A stretch of 64,000 nucleotides of DNA from CAJCJE01 sp035948315 (GCA_035948315.1 DASZJG010000058.1:291118-355117), one strand, 5' to 3'; shown: positions 46,648 to 56,752, counted from the first letter of the stretch. Made by a program: numbers and translations. Notes: generated by a model not told the origin, from the sequence alone.

Positions 46648-49600
46648 TCACAAGCCGCTGTGCGCTCCCCAATTGAGCACATCTCGAATGAATTCGCCCA
46701 TCGCGTGCTGCACCGGCCCGGAGCCGTTGTTCTGCCACGAGTCGAGTACCGGCCCCGATCCCATGGGCGCCGTGGCCACGCCGAGCCCGTCGTCGAGGAC
46801 GCCTGCGACTATGGCGCCGGCAAAGGTGGCGACTCCCATCGCGGTCGCGTTGAGGGCACCACGATTGTTCTCGTGTTCCAGTTCAACGGTCTTGGCTGCC
46901 TCGTTGTAGGCACCGACGACCGTCGTCGCCTGGCCGGCGAACTTCAGCGCACCGGTCGCGAACTCGGCCGTGCCGGCAACAACCTCGCTCAGAACACCTG
47001 GCTTCGGCGCCGCCTCGGCCTGGCGGGACGCCTGGACAGCTGGGCTGCGTTCGATTGCCTGCGCCTCATTGAAGGTCCCGCTCTCGCGCTTGGCGACGAC
47101 CTCACGTTGATCGTAACCGGTCCCCTGCGTCCGCCAACGAACCTCGTCGCCGGCAGCCGCCTGGCCTTCTGGCGTCAGTTTGCCGCCCGTATTGGGCCGT
47201 GTCTTGTCGACAGCTTCGTCGATGATCTTCTCCTGGGTCGTATGCCTCGTCCCGGTTTGAACGGTGCCGTCAGGATTGGTCACCGTCACGTTGAGCCCTT
47301 TGTCCTTCCTGCTGTGCAGGTGCTGGAACGTGGCTGGATCATTGACCTGGGCATTCGGCGCGCCAGACTCCGACGTGTGCCGAGCGGCCTGGGTGTGACC
47401 CGCCTGCACGTCCGAATCGGTGATGTTCTGGGTCTTCCGCACTCTTGCCGCTGCGGTGTTCGCCTCGGTCCTGGCCTTCTCCTTGCCGACCTCCCTGGCG
47501 GGCGTCGTCGCCTGGGGCGGAGTAGCCAAATCCGGCCTGGAGTCGTTCACGCTGCGGGCAACGGTCTGCAACTCCTTGTCTTCCCCGATGTCCACATAGG
47601 TCTCTTTCCCATTCGGGTCGACCAGGCGGGCGGGGTTGCCTCGGACATAGTTGTAGAGCGCCGTCCCGTCAACGAGTCCCGCTGGGTCCGGACTGGTCCA
47701 ACGGCCCAGCCAGCAGGCGTAGTAGCGGGCGCCGTGGTAGTAGAGGCCGGTCTCCGCGTCCTTCTCCTTGCCGGTGAACCGATATCGCTTGACGCTGACC
47801 TCGGCCGCACCCGTGGCTGAACGGAAGGACGTCGTGCCATAGGGGTGGTATTCCTCGTAGGACAGCAGGGCGGACTTTCCGTCGATCTCGATGACCGCGC
47901 TGCCCAGATGATCGGTGAGCTGGTAACGCAGGACGGGAGCCGGGTTCGCGTCCGTTGTCGTTGTCTCGACCAGCGCGATCCGCTCGCCGCCCGCGGTGAC
48001 GTGGAGGGTCTGGCGCTCGGTGCGCAGGGTGCCGGCCACGACCTTCTGGTAGATCTCGCTGGCGCCGAGGTAGGTCCTGGTCTCGGTGGTGCCGTTGTTG
48101 ACCACGGTCGCGCGCACCCGCTGGCCGCTCGCGTCGTACTGGTAGTAGGCGGTGCCACCGCCGCCGAGGTCGACCTGGACGAGTCGGTTTTCCACGTCCC
48201 AGATCATCGTCGACAGCTGCGGTGTCGAGGTGAGGTTGCCGTTGGCGTCATAGGTGTAGGGCACCGAGAAGCTGCCGGGGGCGTCGCCGGGCAGACTGCT
48301 GGCGAGGAGGCGATTGCTGTCCGGCGCGTTGTCGTGCCTGCGCGTCCAGCTGCCGGTGCCAGCCGAGTGGGCGACGGTGACGATGTTGCCGGTGGCGTCG
48401 TAGCCGTATGTCTCGGTGTAGCGCCGCATGGCCTGCGCGTCGTTGACGTGCGGGATCTCGAATGGCGGGTCATCGTAGGGGCCTGGCTGGGACACCGCGG
48501 TCTGGCCGATGTGCTCACGGCCCTCCGCCGTGCTGAGCCGATAGCTCGGCTCGTAGGTGTAGAGCTTGTTCGGGGTGACGACCGCGTTGGCGAAGAACAG
48601 TGTCTGTTGGGCTGCGTCGTCGGTCTCGACGACGTTGCCAGTCGGGTCGTAGGTGTAGCTCAGCGACTGGAGCACGTCGCCGGCCGGATCCCGAGTATCC
48701 ACCGTGGACAGACGGAAGGTGTCCGGCTCGTAGCTGAAGACCGTGCGTGCGCCGGAGGCGCGTTCGAGCAGCACTCGCTGGCCGCGCGCGTTGTAGTCGA
48801 TGTTGGTGATGAACGGGGTCCACGCGGTGGCGCCACCGATCTGGACGTCGAGCTGCTCCAGCAGATTCGCCTCGTTGTAGGTCGGCCGGGTGACGCTGCC
48901 ATCTGGTGACGTCTGCAGGACAGGCCGGTTGAGGGCGTCGTAGCTGGTCTCGGTGGGGTGACCGGCCGACTCCAGCTGGGCTTGCGCAGCGGCGAACGCG
49001 GCGCCCGCGTCGGTGACGGTGGCCAGCGCGGACCAGTCCGCTTCGTCCTGTGTGGACACCGTCAGCTGCCGGACGCTGGTGAGCGTGTTGCCCTTGAAGT
49101 CGACGTCGATGGTCTGGACGACGCCGGCTCCGTCGTATACGGCACAGGGCCGGGTCAGCAGGTTGTGCGCGGCCGCGTCAGCGAGCTGTTCGCCATAGTA
49201 GTAGCGCAAACGCAGCAGTTCGGTTGTGCCGGCCGGGGTTGCGAAGGAGTGCGTTGGCCTGCGCAGCAGGTCGTAGCTCGACCGGGTTGCGGTGCCTCGA
49301 CTGTCCCATCCTCGGCTTGGCTTTCCGTCGACGGCGGTGAGCAGCCAGCGTTCGCCCGCGTCCACGCTGAGGCTGTGCGCTACCCGGCCGAGCATGTCGA
49401 ACTGTTGGCTGAGCACGACGATCGACCGGGCGTCGGTAACCGAGAGTTCGTTGCCCTGGATGTCCCGCTCGACGGTGGTGGTGAACAGCTGGCCGCCGCC
49501 GTTGTCGATGCTCACCAGATGTGCCTGGCCGAGCGTGTTGAACCGGGTTCGCGTGTAGGTGCCGGCATGCGCCGCCGTGAGCGTGGCCGCGCGATAACGG

Positions 49601-52600
49601 GGATCGGTGGCGGGCAACGTGATCCGTCGGCTGTACCAACGGCTGGTGAGCACCGTGTCGTTGCGGTCCCAGTCCTGCTGCTCCCAGGCGTTGAACACCA
49701 CTGTGGACAGTGACCCGTCCGGGAAGTCGGTGCTGATCAGCCGACCGAGTGGGTCGTAGTGCAGGATCGGGGTGACGCCCAGCTGGACGAGCGATGCCTC
49801 GGTGTCGAATCCGCCGTCGGTGGCGAAGTAGGGCTCGTACTGCTTGACCGGGTTTCCCTTGTTGTTGTAGATGGTGCGTCCGGTGCCCACCCAGCGCGGT
49901 TGGCTGGCGACCGGCTCGGCCTGCGCCTTGACGAGGATGGTTCGGCCGGTGCCGTCGAAGTAGGTCCACGACTCCTGCCAGCGTGGGTTGGCGGCGCCGT
50001 GCTGCTCGCGGGCGAAGGTGTGGAATCTGACCGGTACGTCGGTCAGGTCATATTCGAGTCTGGTGGTCGGGTCATCGGTCCGGGCGGGTTCCGGGGTGGT
50101 GAGGTCGAGGACGTCGCCTTCACCAAGTCCGGGTTTGCCGAGCACGGCGGTGGCGACCACCATGCCGAGCAGGTCGAACCGGACGCCGGACCGGTTGCCG
50201 TTCGCGTCCGTGATCAGCCACGGTCGGACGACTCGATAGTTGATCTCGGTGGTGACCGTGTTGCCCAGCGGATCGGTGGTGCCGACCGGGATCAGGAAAT
50301 GCGGGTCGTAGGTCTGCCGCCAGGCGGAGCCGAACGGATCGAGGTGGCCGGTCGGGAGGTAGAAGTGTTGCGGATCGAGCAGTTGTCGGCCGGACGGCGC
50401 CCACCACTCGGGCGTGCCGCCGCGCTGTTGATAGCCGCCTTCCCGGACCAGATCATCGGTGACCCGCTCTCCGAACAATGCGGTGACCTGCCCGGCGGCG
50501 AAGACCTGCCGGTAGCTGGTCCAGGGCAGAGCGCGCGAGCCGATCTGACCAAGCGGCAGTTCGCTGCCGAGGTCGTCCGAGTAGTAGGTCTGCTGCGTTC
50601 GCGCGATCAGCCTGCGCTGCGGGGACAGGCCGGAAAGCGTCTCCTGGTAGGGGATCTCGTGCTGCGCCGCCTGTGCCAGCTCGGCGACGAGTTCCGCACT
50701 ACCGAACAGCGCCCCGTTGGTGGGGGCCAGGCCGCCGACTTCGTAGTCGCGGCTCTCCACCGGGACGCCGATCCGCCAGCGATCGGTGGTCGTCACATCG
50801 TTGACCACGTCGTGCTCTGAGTAGGTGATCCGCACCGCGGCTTGTTCGGGATCCAATGGCGCGACGCGCGCATAGACGATCTGGGCGGAGTTGATGACGT
50901 TGCCCCACTCGTCGACCGCGAGTGTGAGGGCGTGTGCCACGCGCGGATCGTCGGCCTGCCGTTCACTGTGGACTGTCAGCGTCTCGTCGGCCTCGGCGAA
51001 GACGACGCAATAGGGCGCGTCGGCCTGCGGCTGCACCAGCCGGAGCAGGTAGTTCGTTTCCGCGATCTGGTACGGGTTGTCTTGTAGCGCGGTGCCGTCC
51101 TCGGCATAGGTTTCCACGCGGAGCGCGCGGCCGCGTAACGCGCGGGCCGCTTCCCGCTGTTCGTCCGCGGTCAGCCCGGATGGCACAGCGGAGTCGGGCA
51201 CCCGCAGGCCGGTCCCGTGCTGCCAGTACTCGGCGCGAAACTGGTCGGACACGGTCGCCGAGTCGACGTACCAGCCGGTGTGCTGCCAGCGTTTGGTGAC
51301 CGACGGCGGCTGATCGAGATCGTTCGCGGTGTCCGCGAAGGCGTCGCGCTGTTCGACGTAGCCGAAGCCACGGAACTCGCGTTCAACGCCGTCGTAGTGA
51401 CCGTGTCGGTAGCGATAGGTGGACACGAGGGCGGTGGCCGCGACGCTGTCGTCGATCCTGACCTGTTCGATGACCTGCACCGGGAACGGCAATGTGGTCA
51501 GCCACGGCCGCCCTGCGGCAAGGTCGGCGAGGTAGAAGCTGGTCGACGACGCGTACTCGACGCTGGTGACCGAGCCCATTCCGTTGTCGACGGAGGACAG
51601 CAGGTGCGGTTTGCCTGCGGCCATCAGGTCGAGGTAACGGATCTGCGGTTCGCCGTCGGGCGCCGGCTGGGTGGTGACGAGGCAGGCGGTGCCGTGGCCG
51701 AGCAGGTCGATGACGGACACGGTCGCGAAGGCGTCCAGCCAGGGCAGGCCGTCGAGCGATTCCGGTGCGCTCCACGAGTTGCCAGCCTGGTTGTACCAGA
51801 CCCGAACCGTATCATTGCCCAGGTAGAGCAGGTCCGTTGTCGCGCTGCCGTCGACGTCAGCGAGCCGGATTCGGCGTTGATCGAACCGGTCCGGATGGTC
51901 GAACACGGGCGCTGCCGCCATCGCGACCTTGGGCCCGAACCGGCCATAGCCCAGATTCGGCCAGTAGGCGATCTCGCCGTTCCGCACGCGGAGGAGGTCG
52001 GTGAGCCCGTCACCGGTCATGTCCGCCAGGTAGACGCTCTGCTCGGCGTCGGCGAACACCAGCCGTGGCCCACGTTCCTCGTTGGTTTCCAGCGCGATCT
52101 GGCTGCTCTGGCCGTATCCGTCGAAGCCCTCCGAGGGATACCAGGTGATCGCCTCGCTGCCGGTCAGCAGGATGTCGGCCAGCCCGTCGCCGGTCAGGTC
52201 GACCGTTCGCAGGTTGCCGTCGTGCCACGACAGCGGGGGCAGGTCGGGGAAGGTGGCGAAATCGGACCAGCCACCGGAGGTGGTGCGGTGGTAGAAACCC
52301 GGCGTGCTGCCGGCGAAGTCGGTCAACGACGGCAGCCCGTCGCCGCCTAGGTCGAGCAGCTGTGTGTTCGTTGAGGCGCCGACCGGGAGTGGATCGACCG
52401 CTCGCGGGGCGTCGACCCCGCCGTCACCGAGATTCCGACGGTAGTACCAGGCGCCATCCTGTTGGGCGAGCATGCCGGCAATGCCTTCGCCGTCGAGGTC
52501 GACCCACTGATAGCGGGAATCCACCACCGCCGCCGCGTCCGCGGTCAGCGGCTGCCACCTGGTCGAGGTGATCCGCTCGGTGTAGGAGAAGGTCAGTGTC

Positions 52601-53721
52601 GGCAAGGCGTCCGACACGTAGCCGCTGCCGCTCGTGCGGTAGCCGCGGTGGGTGACGCCGGTCAGCTTGGTGGCGACCGGATCGTGCGCGTAGGTCAGAT
52701 CGGTGGACGCGACGAGAACCGGGTCGGCGCCGAGTTCGGCGATCCGGTGGAACATCAGGATCCGCTGGCACAGGCGGTAACAGCGGATCTCGAAACCGGA
52801 CCGGTAGGTCGAATACGGGTCGAGCCGGGCCTGCCACGGGGCGACCTCGTCGGGGGTGGGTATGCGCGGATCATGCTCGCCGTAGTCCAGGACGACCTCG
52901 AAGCAGAAGCCTTCTGCCACACCAGGAGTCGAGTTTCCGTAGAACACGCGCTTGAGGTACTGGTTGGCCACCGCGCCGCGGTTGCGCTCCCAGGGTTGCG
53001 TCAGGTCGACGCCTACTCGATCCTCCTGTTTGTACTCGTACCGAACGATGTTGCCCCGGTCGTCCGTGGTCTGTTCGAGCAGCCAGCGGAAGGTGCGGGA
53101 CGGATCGGCGGGATCGGCGATGCGAGCGGCCGGAGCACTGCCGTAGACGTTGGTGATGTTGTCCTTGCCGGTCACCTGCCAGTGCAGGACCCCGGTCTGT
53201 TGGTCGCGCCAGCGCTCGATCCGCGCGAACAGCCCCTCGGTGCGCGGCCGGTAGGTAGTGACCTCGTACCCGCCGTCGGTCCGCACAATCGGCTGCCACG
53301 AGCCGCCCACCATGGTCAGCGCGGGGACCAGGTCCTCGGCGCCGGTCAGTTGGAAGACGTCGTCATCGTCGTAGCGCGGGATGCCCTTGTCGGTTCGGCG
53401 CGACACCGACGGCAGGTCGAGCGACCAGCCAAGACCGAATGGCGCGTTGCCGGCGCCGGAGTCGTAGGACAGCGACAGTCGCGGCTGGCTCCCGCCGCGA
53501 CCGGCGGTGAGCGCGACCGGAACTGCCATCGACGCCGTCCCGGTGACCGGATTGGCGGTGAACTTCTCCCCCATGCCCCTGATCGCGCCGCCCGCCTTGG
53601 GTAACGACAGCGACGGCTGGTCGCGGGCCACGGCATCGCCCTGACCAGCGGTCTCGGTTGCCGACGTAGTCGACGGCCGACCACCGGGTGTGCCGGTCGG
53701 CTGCAGGGATGGGTCGGTCAC
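46648..53721 (-). CDS. Fused TcB-TcC toxin cocoon with C-terminal cargo
   Basis: 2,357 aa from a GTG at 53721 after AAGGGG. Order: SpvB-like N-terminal domain (GEKFTANPVTGTASMAVPV, LSYDSGAGNAPFGLGWSLDL); FG-GAP-like propeller segments near residue 510 (VDLTGDGLADILLTG); TcdB middle domains; YD/RHS repeats; and the RHS core near 2,000-2,040 (DPAGLVDGTALYNYV, DPNGK). The aspartates of DPAGLVDG match the autoproteolytic site of TcC proteins. TcB and TcC are normally two proteins of about 1,480 and 950 aa, so this is a natural fusion. The last ~318 residues (46648-47604) are the cargo: a hydrophilic part with several His, then two hydrophobic stretches. I do not recognise its fold. Confidence 0.92.
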   Translation of the reverse strand: MTDPSLQPTGTPGGRPSTTSATETAGQGDAVARDQPSLSLPKAGGAIRGMGEKFTANPVTGTASMAVPVALTAGRGGSQPRLSLSYDSGAGNAPFGLGWSLDLPSVSRRTDKGIPRYDDDDVFQLTGAEDLVPALTMVGGSWQPIVRTDGGYEVTTYRPRTEGLFARIERWRDQQTGVLHWQVTGKDNITNVYGSAPAARIADPADPSRTFRWLLEQTTDDRGNIVRYEYKQEDRVGVDLTQPWERNRGAVANQYLKRVFYGNSTPGVAEGFCFEVVLDYGEHDPRIPTPDEVAPWQARLDPYSTYRSGFEIRCYRLCQRILMFHRIAELGADPVLVASTDLTYAHDPVATKLTGVTHRGYRTSGSGYVSDALPTLTFSYTERITSTRWQPLTADAAAVVDSRYQWVDLDGEGIAGMLAQQDGAWYYRRNLGDGGVDAPRAVDPLPVGASTNTQLLDLGGDGLPSLTDFAGSTPGFYHRTTSGGWSDFATFPDLPPLSWHDGNLRTVDLTGDGLADILLTGSEAITWYPSEGFDGYGQSSQIALETNEERGPRLVFADAEQSVYLADMTGDGLTDLLRVRNGEIAYWPNLGYGRFGPKVAMAAAPVFDHPDRFDQRRIRLADVDGSATTDLLYLGNDTVRVWYNQAGNSWSAPESLDGLPWLDAFATVSVIDLLGHGTACLVTTQPAPDGEPQIRYLDLMAAGKPHLLSSVDNGMGSVTSVEYASSTSFYLADLAAGRPWLTTLPFPVQVIEQVRIDDSVAATALVSTYRYRHGHYDGVEREFRGFGYVEQRDAFADTANDLDQPPSVTKRWQHTGWYVDSATVSDQFRAEYWQHGTGLRVPDSAVPSGLTADEQREAARALRGRALRVETYAEDGTALQDNPYQIAETNYLLRLVQPQADAPYCVVFAEADETLTVHSERQADDPRVAHALTLAVDEWGNVINSAQIVYARVAPLDPEQAAVRITYSEHDVVNDVTTTDRWRIGVPVESRDYEVGGLAPTNGALFGSAELVAELAQAAQHEIPYQETLSGLSPQRRLIARTQQTYYSDDLGSELPLGQIGSRALPWTSYRQVFAAGQVTALFGERVTDDLVREGGYQQRGGTPEWWAPSGRQLLDPQHFYLPTGHLDPFGSAWRQTYDPHFLIPVGTTDPLGNTVTTEINYRVVRPWLITDANGNRSGVRFDLLGMVVATAVLGKPGLGEGDVLDLTTPEPARTDDPTTRLEYDLTDVPVRFHTFAREQHGAANPRWQESWTYFDGTGRTILVKAQAEPVASQPRWVGTGRTIYNNKGNPVKQYEPYFATDGGFDTEASLVQLGVTPILHYDPLGRLISTDFPDGSLSTVVFNAWEQQDWDRNDTVLTSRWYSRRITLPATDPRYRAATLTAAHAGTYTRTRFNTLGQAHLVSIDNGGGQLFTTTVERDIQGNELSVTDARSIVVLSQQFDMLGRVAHSLSVDAGERWLLTAVDGKPSRGWDSRGTATRSSYDLLRRPTHSFATPAGTTELLRLRYYYGEQLADAAAHNLLTRPCAVYDGAGVVQTIDVDFKGNTLTSVRQLTVSTQDEADWSALATVTDAGAAFAAAQAQLESAGHPTETSYDALNRPVLQTSPDGSVTRPTYNEANLLEQLDVQIGGATAWTPFITNIDYNARGQRVLLERASGARTVFSYEPDTFRLSTVDTRDPAGDVLQSLSYTYDPTGNVVETDDAAQQTLFFANAVVTPNKLYTYEPSYRLSTAEGREHIGQTAVSQPGPYDDPPFEIPHVNDAQAMRRYTETYGYDATGNIVTVAHSAGTGSWTRRHDNAPDSNRLLASSLPGDAPGSFSVPYTYDANGNLTSTPQLSTMIWDVENRLVQVDLGGGGTAYYQYDASGQRVRATVVNNGTTETRTYLGASEIYQKVVAGTLRTERQTLHVTAGGERIALVETTTTDANPAPVLRYQLTDHLGSAVIEIDGKSALLSYEEYHPYGTTSFRSATGAAEVSVKRYRFTGKEKDAETGLYYHGARYYACWLGRWTSPDPAGLVDGTALYNYVRGNPARLVDPNGKETYVDIGEDKELQTVARSVNDSRPDLATPPQATTPAREVGKEKARTEANTAAARVRKTQNITDSDVQAGHTQAARHTSESGAPNAQVNDPATFQHLHSRKDKGLNVTVTNPDGTVQTGTRHTTQEKIIDEAVDKTRPNTGGKLTPEGQAAAGDEVRWRTQGTGYDQREVVAKRESGTFNEAQAIERSPAVQASRQAEAAPKPGVLSEVVAGTAEFATGALKFAGQATTVVGAYNEAAKTVELEHENNRGALNATAMGVATFAGAIVAGVLDDGLGVATAPMGSGPVLDSWQNNGSGPVQHAMGEFIRDVLNWGAHSGL

Positions 53722-54270
53722 GATGCCCCTTGCTCACAATCAAGGCAGGGCGCACGAACCGCCCACTGATCGCCCGGACTGTAGAAAGGGAGCCGTCACC
53801 GCAACGTCACAGCGACGCCAACTCGGCTTCGGCACCTTGGTCGACGACGGTGGATGAGATGTCGCGCCGTCGCAGTCCGGACCACTCATGCCACGCTCAA
53901 CCGTGACACCGGCCGACTTTGCGCCCACGGTGCTCCCCGCAGCGGTCGATGCCGACATGCCGGCCATGGCGCACAGCAACTTCGGCGTGCCGGTCATGTG
54001 GGTGACGCCGTTTCGGTTCGGCGACACGAGCCCATCCGGTCAAGGTCAGGCGTTGGGACCAGGCGATCAGATCCGCTGCCAGTGCGCAGATCTCCAGCCA
54101 TACGTGTGCGCGCGAGAGCCCGCGATGAGCCGGGAATCGCGCAGGTCGACACACACAGTTAACCGACGGCTCATCGAGTGTTCAACCGCTCGTTCGGGGG
54201 TTCCGATCCGCCGGCCAGGTAGGAACGCTAAGCCCACTAGGTCAGGTTTTCGGCTGAAGGAGAGCACCGA
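53722..54270. other. 549-bp intergenic region between Tc operon and AlkP-superfamily gene
   Basis: It lies between divergent genes and must carry both promoters. A plus-strand frame from 53888 has GC-rich third positions for about 50 codons (SNFGVPVMWVTPFRFG) but matches nothing I know and decays after that. I treat it as non-coding or a gene remnant. Confidence 0.45.
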
Positions 54271-56496
54271 ATGAGATCCGTTCGATTACCCGCCAGACTG
54301 ATCGGAGCGGTGTCCGCGGTCGTCATCGCGGCCGGGGCGCTGCTCATGACCGGCGCATCGGCGCTGGTCGCGGCCGCGCCAGCCGATCAGACGGCGGCCA
54401 ACTCCGCCTGCCATCTCGATTCGCCGACTGGCAAGGTGCGGCACGTTGTCGAACTGACGTTCGACAACGTCCACTTCAGTCGGGACAACCCGAATGTGCC
54501 CTCCGACCTCGAACAGATGCCCAACCTGCTGAATTTCGTCACGCACAACGGGACGCTGCTGTCCAACATGCACACCCCGCTCATCGCACACACCGCCGAC
54601 GACATCATCACCACCCTGACCGGTGTCTACGGCGACAAGCACGGCCAGCCGGTGGCCAACAGCTACCGGGTGTACAACAGCGACGGCAGCACCAGTTCGG
54701 CCAGTTCGTTCGCGTACTGGACCGACCCGGTCGCGGCCGGCCACACCACGGACACCACGCCAACCATGGTCACCCCGGCGGGCGGGATCGCACCCGCGCC
54801 GTGGGTGCCGTTCACCAGGGCCGGCTGCGACGTCGGCGCCATCTCCACCGCGAACATCGAGATCGAGAACGTCGCAACCGACGTGCCTACCATCTTCGGC
54901 CCGAACTCCACCCAGGAGGCCGAGGTCGCCGCACAGACCAAGCAGTACGGCTACCCGGACATCGCCACCGCCGACTACGAGGGCATCGCGGTGCACTGCG
55001 CGAACACCACCACCTCGGCCTGCGCCGGCAACCCGAACGCGGTCACGGACGCACTGCCCACCGAACCCGGTGGCTACCAGGGCTTCAAGGGCTTGTTCGG
55101 CAACAAGTACGTCGCACCCCGCATCGGTGGCACCCAGACGGCCACCGGCGTCCGGGTCGACGACCTGTTCGGCCAGCCGCTCACCAATGACTACGCGGGC
55201 TCCGACGTGCACGGCACCTACTACGGTTTCCCGGGCTTCAGCGTGACCGCGGCGCAGACCCTCGGCTACGTCGCTGACATGCAGGAACACGGCATCCCTG
55301 TGACCTATGGCTACATCTCGGACGCACACGAGAACTTCGGCCCCGGCGACCCGAGGTACGAGGCGAACCTGAAGGCCGACGACACAGCGTTCGGCGACTT
55401 CTTCGCCAATCTCGCCGCACACGGCATCAACCAGACCAACACCCTGTTCGTGATCAGCTCCGACGAGGGCGACCACCTCGCGGGCGTGCAGCAGCAGGGT
55501 TGCGACGGCGTGCACACCCCGTGCACCTACGCTGCCGGCCAGGTCGGCGAGGTCAACGCGAACCTCAACGGCCTGCTGGCCGCGCAGGCCGGGGACAAGG
55601 GCACCGACTACACCATCCACGCCGACTCCGCGCCGCAGGTCTACGTGACCGGCCAACCGGCCGCGACGAGCGACCGGGTCCGCCAACTCGAACACGAGAT
55701 CAACGCCATCACCGCCCCCGATCCCTATGCCAACAGCGACCAGGGCGGCACCGTGCCAATAGCCTCCGCCTTCGCCGACCAGACCGAGCAGGGCATCCTG
55801 CACATGAACACCGGCGATCCCAAGCGCAATCCCAGCTTCACCGTTTTCGGCAACCCGGACTATTTCGTCAATCCAGGCCCGACGACGTGCACCGGTCCGT
55901 CCGGCCAGCAGACCGGTACCGGCAACCCCTGCGTGGTGATCGATCCCAGCTATAACTGGAACCACGGCGACGTGGCCCCGGAGATCAATACCAACTGGGC
56001 GGCGTTCGCCGGCCCCGGTGTCGCCGCGCAGGGTGTCGACCAACGAACCTGGGCGGACGAAACCGACGTCCGACCGACACTGCTCACCCTGACCGGCCTG
56101 CACGACGACTACCCGTCCGATGGGCGGGTGCTTGTCGAGGACCTGACCCGGCGAGCGGTGCCACCGGCCTTGCGCTCGAACGCCGATACCGTCCGGCAAC
56201 TGGCGCACGTCTACAAGCAGCTCAACGCCGACGTGGGCAGCTTCGGCCTGGACACCATCGCGGTGTCCACCGCGGCGGTGCGCACCACCGACCCGGTGGC
56301 CTATGTCGCGCTGGACAACGAGCTCGCACAGCTCGGCAGTGATCGAGACGCGGTGGCCGGGCAGATCGCCGGGCTGCTGAACGGGGCGGCATTCGGCAAC
56401 CGGCCGATCAGCCAGTGGCAGGCGCAGTGGCTGATCTGGCGCGGCAACGACATCATCGACCAGGCACACCAACTCGCGCGCCAGTCGACGCATTAG
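54271..56496 (+). CDS. Secreted alkaline phosphatase/sulfatase-superfamily protein
   Basis: 741 aa from the ATG at 54271, preceded by AAGGAGAG. The N-terminus is a signal peptide (LIGAVSAVVIAAGALLMTG, Ala-rich cleavage region near residue 36). Alkaline-phosphatase-superfamily features follow: a first metal segment VVELTFDNVHF, a possible Thr nucleophile in MHTPLIAHTADD, then ISDAHENFG and VISSDEGDHLAG as later metal ligands. Near the end, DVRPTLLTLTGL resembles the sulfatase C-terminal pattern. It should be an extracellular phosphodiesterase or sulfatase, but the substrate is unknown. Own promoter, divergent from the Tc operon, and closed by a strong hairpin at 56515. Confidence 0.8.
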   Translation: MRSVRLPARLIGAVSAVVIAAGALLMTGASALVAAAPADQTAANSACHLDSPTGKVRHVVELTFDNVHFSRDNPNVPSDLEQMPNLLNFVTHNGTLLSNMHTPLIAHTADDIITTLTGVYGDKHGQPVANSYRVYNSDGSTSSASSFAYWTDPVAAGHTTDTTPTMVTPAGGIAPAPWVPFTRAGCDVGAISTANIEIENVATDVPTIFGPNSTQEAEVAAQTKQYGYPDIATADYEGIAVHCANTTTSACAGNPNAVTDALPTEPGGYQGFKGLFGNKYVAPRIGGTQTATGVRVDDLFGQPLTNDYAGSDVHGTYYGFPGFSVTAAQTLGYVADMQEHGIPVTYGYISDAHENFGPGDPRYEANLKADDTAFGDFFANLAAHGINQTNTLFVISSDEGDHLAGVQQQGCDGVHTPCTYAAGQVGEVNANLNGLLAAQAGDKGTDYTIHADSAPQVYVTGQPAATSDRVRQLEHEINAITAPDPYANSDQGGTVPIASAFADQTEQGILHMNTGDPKRNPSFTVFGNPDYFVNPGPTTCTGPSGQQTGTGNPCVVIDPSYNWNHGDVAPEINTNWAAFAGPGVAAQGVDQRTWADETDVRPTLLTLTGLHDDYPSDGRVLVEDLTRRAVPPALRSNADTVRQLAHVYKQLNADVGSFGLDTIAVSTAAVRTTDPVAYVALDNELAQLGSDRDAVAGQIAGLLNGAAFGNRPISQWQAQWLIWRGNDIIDQAHQLARQSTH

Positions 56497-56514
56497 CGCC
56501 CTGCACAACGGTTT

Positions 56515-56553
56515 CCGGTGTGGGCAGGGGTCTGGTCCTCCTGCCCACACCGG
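56515..56553 (+). terminator. Strong hairpin terminator
   Basis: A perfect 14-bp stem, CCGGTGTGGGCAGG against CCTGCCCACACCGG, around an 11-base loop, 18 bp after the stop of the AlkP-superfamily gene. Confidence 0.85.
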
Positions 56554-56572
56554 GCAGCCGGCAGCACAGTGT

Positions 56573-56752
56573 CAGATCCGCAACGCTGCCGGCCTCGGAC
56601 CCGAGAACCTGGCCTTCAACGACATGGCGCAGATCATGTCCGAGGTGCCGGGGCAACCGATTCGCTACCAGCAAAGCCCGATCGAAGCCCTCAATGCCAC
56701 ACTGACCGGACATGGGGTAGGTCCCGACATCGCCTTCCGCGAAGCGGTTTGA
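56573..56752 (+). pseudogene. Remnant of NmrA-like NAD(P)-binding protein gene (3' end)
   Basis: An open stretch of ~59 codons ending at TGA 56750-56752 encodes GPENLAFNDMAQIMSE, GQPIRYQQSPIEAL and LTGHGV. This is the pattern of the C-terminal half of NmrA/SDR-like proteins. No start codon or Rossmann half exists upstream; the frame runs straight into the terminator. It is the decayed tail of a lost gene. Confidence 0.55.

Noticed and set aside
37261..53721. Tc proteins as components of a contractile injection system
   Set aside because: No sheath, tube, baseplate or AAA+ genes are present; the SpvB, TcdB, RHS and TcB-binding regions fit a Tc toxin.
53888..54274. Possible 128-codon gene between the Tc operon and the AlkP-superfamily gene
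   Set aside because: GC-rich third positions persist only for the first ~50 codons, no family is recognisable, and the frame overlaps the next real gene's start.
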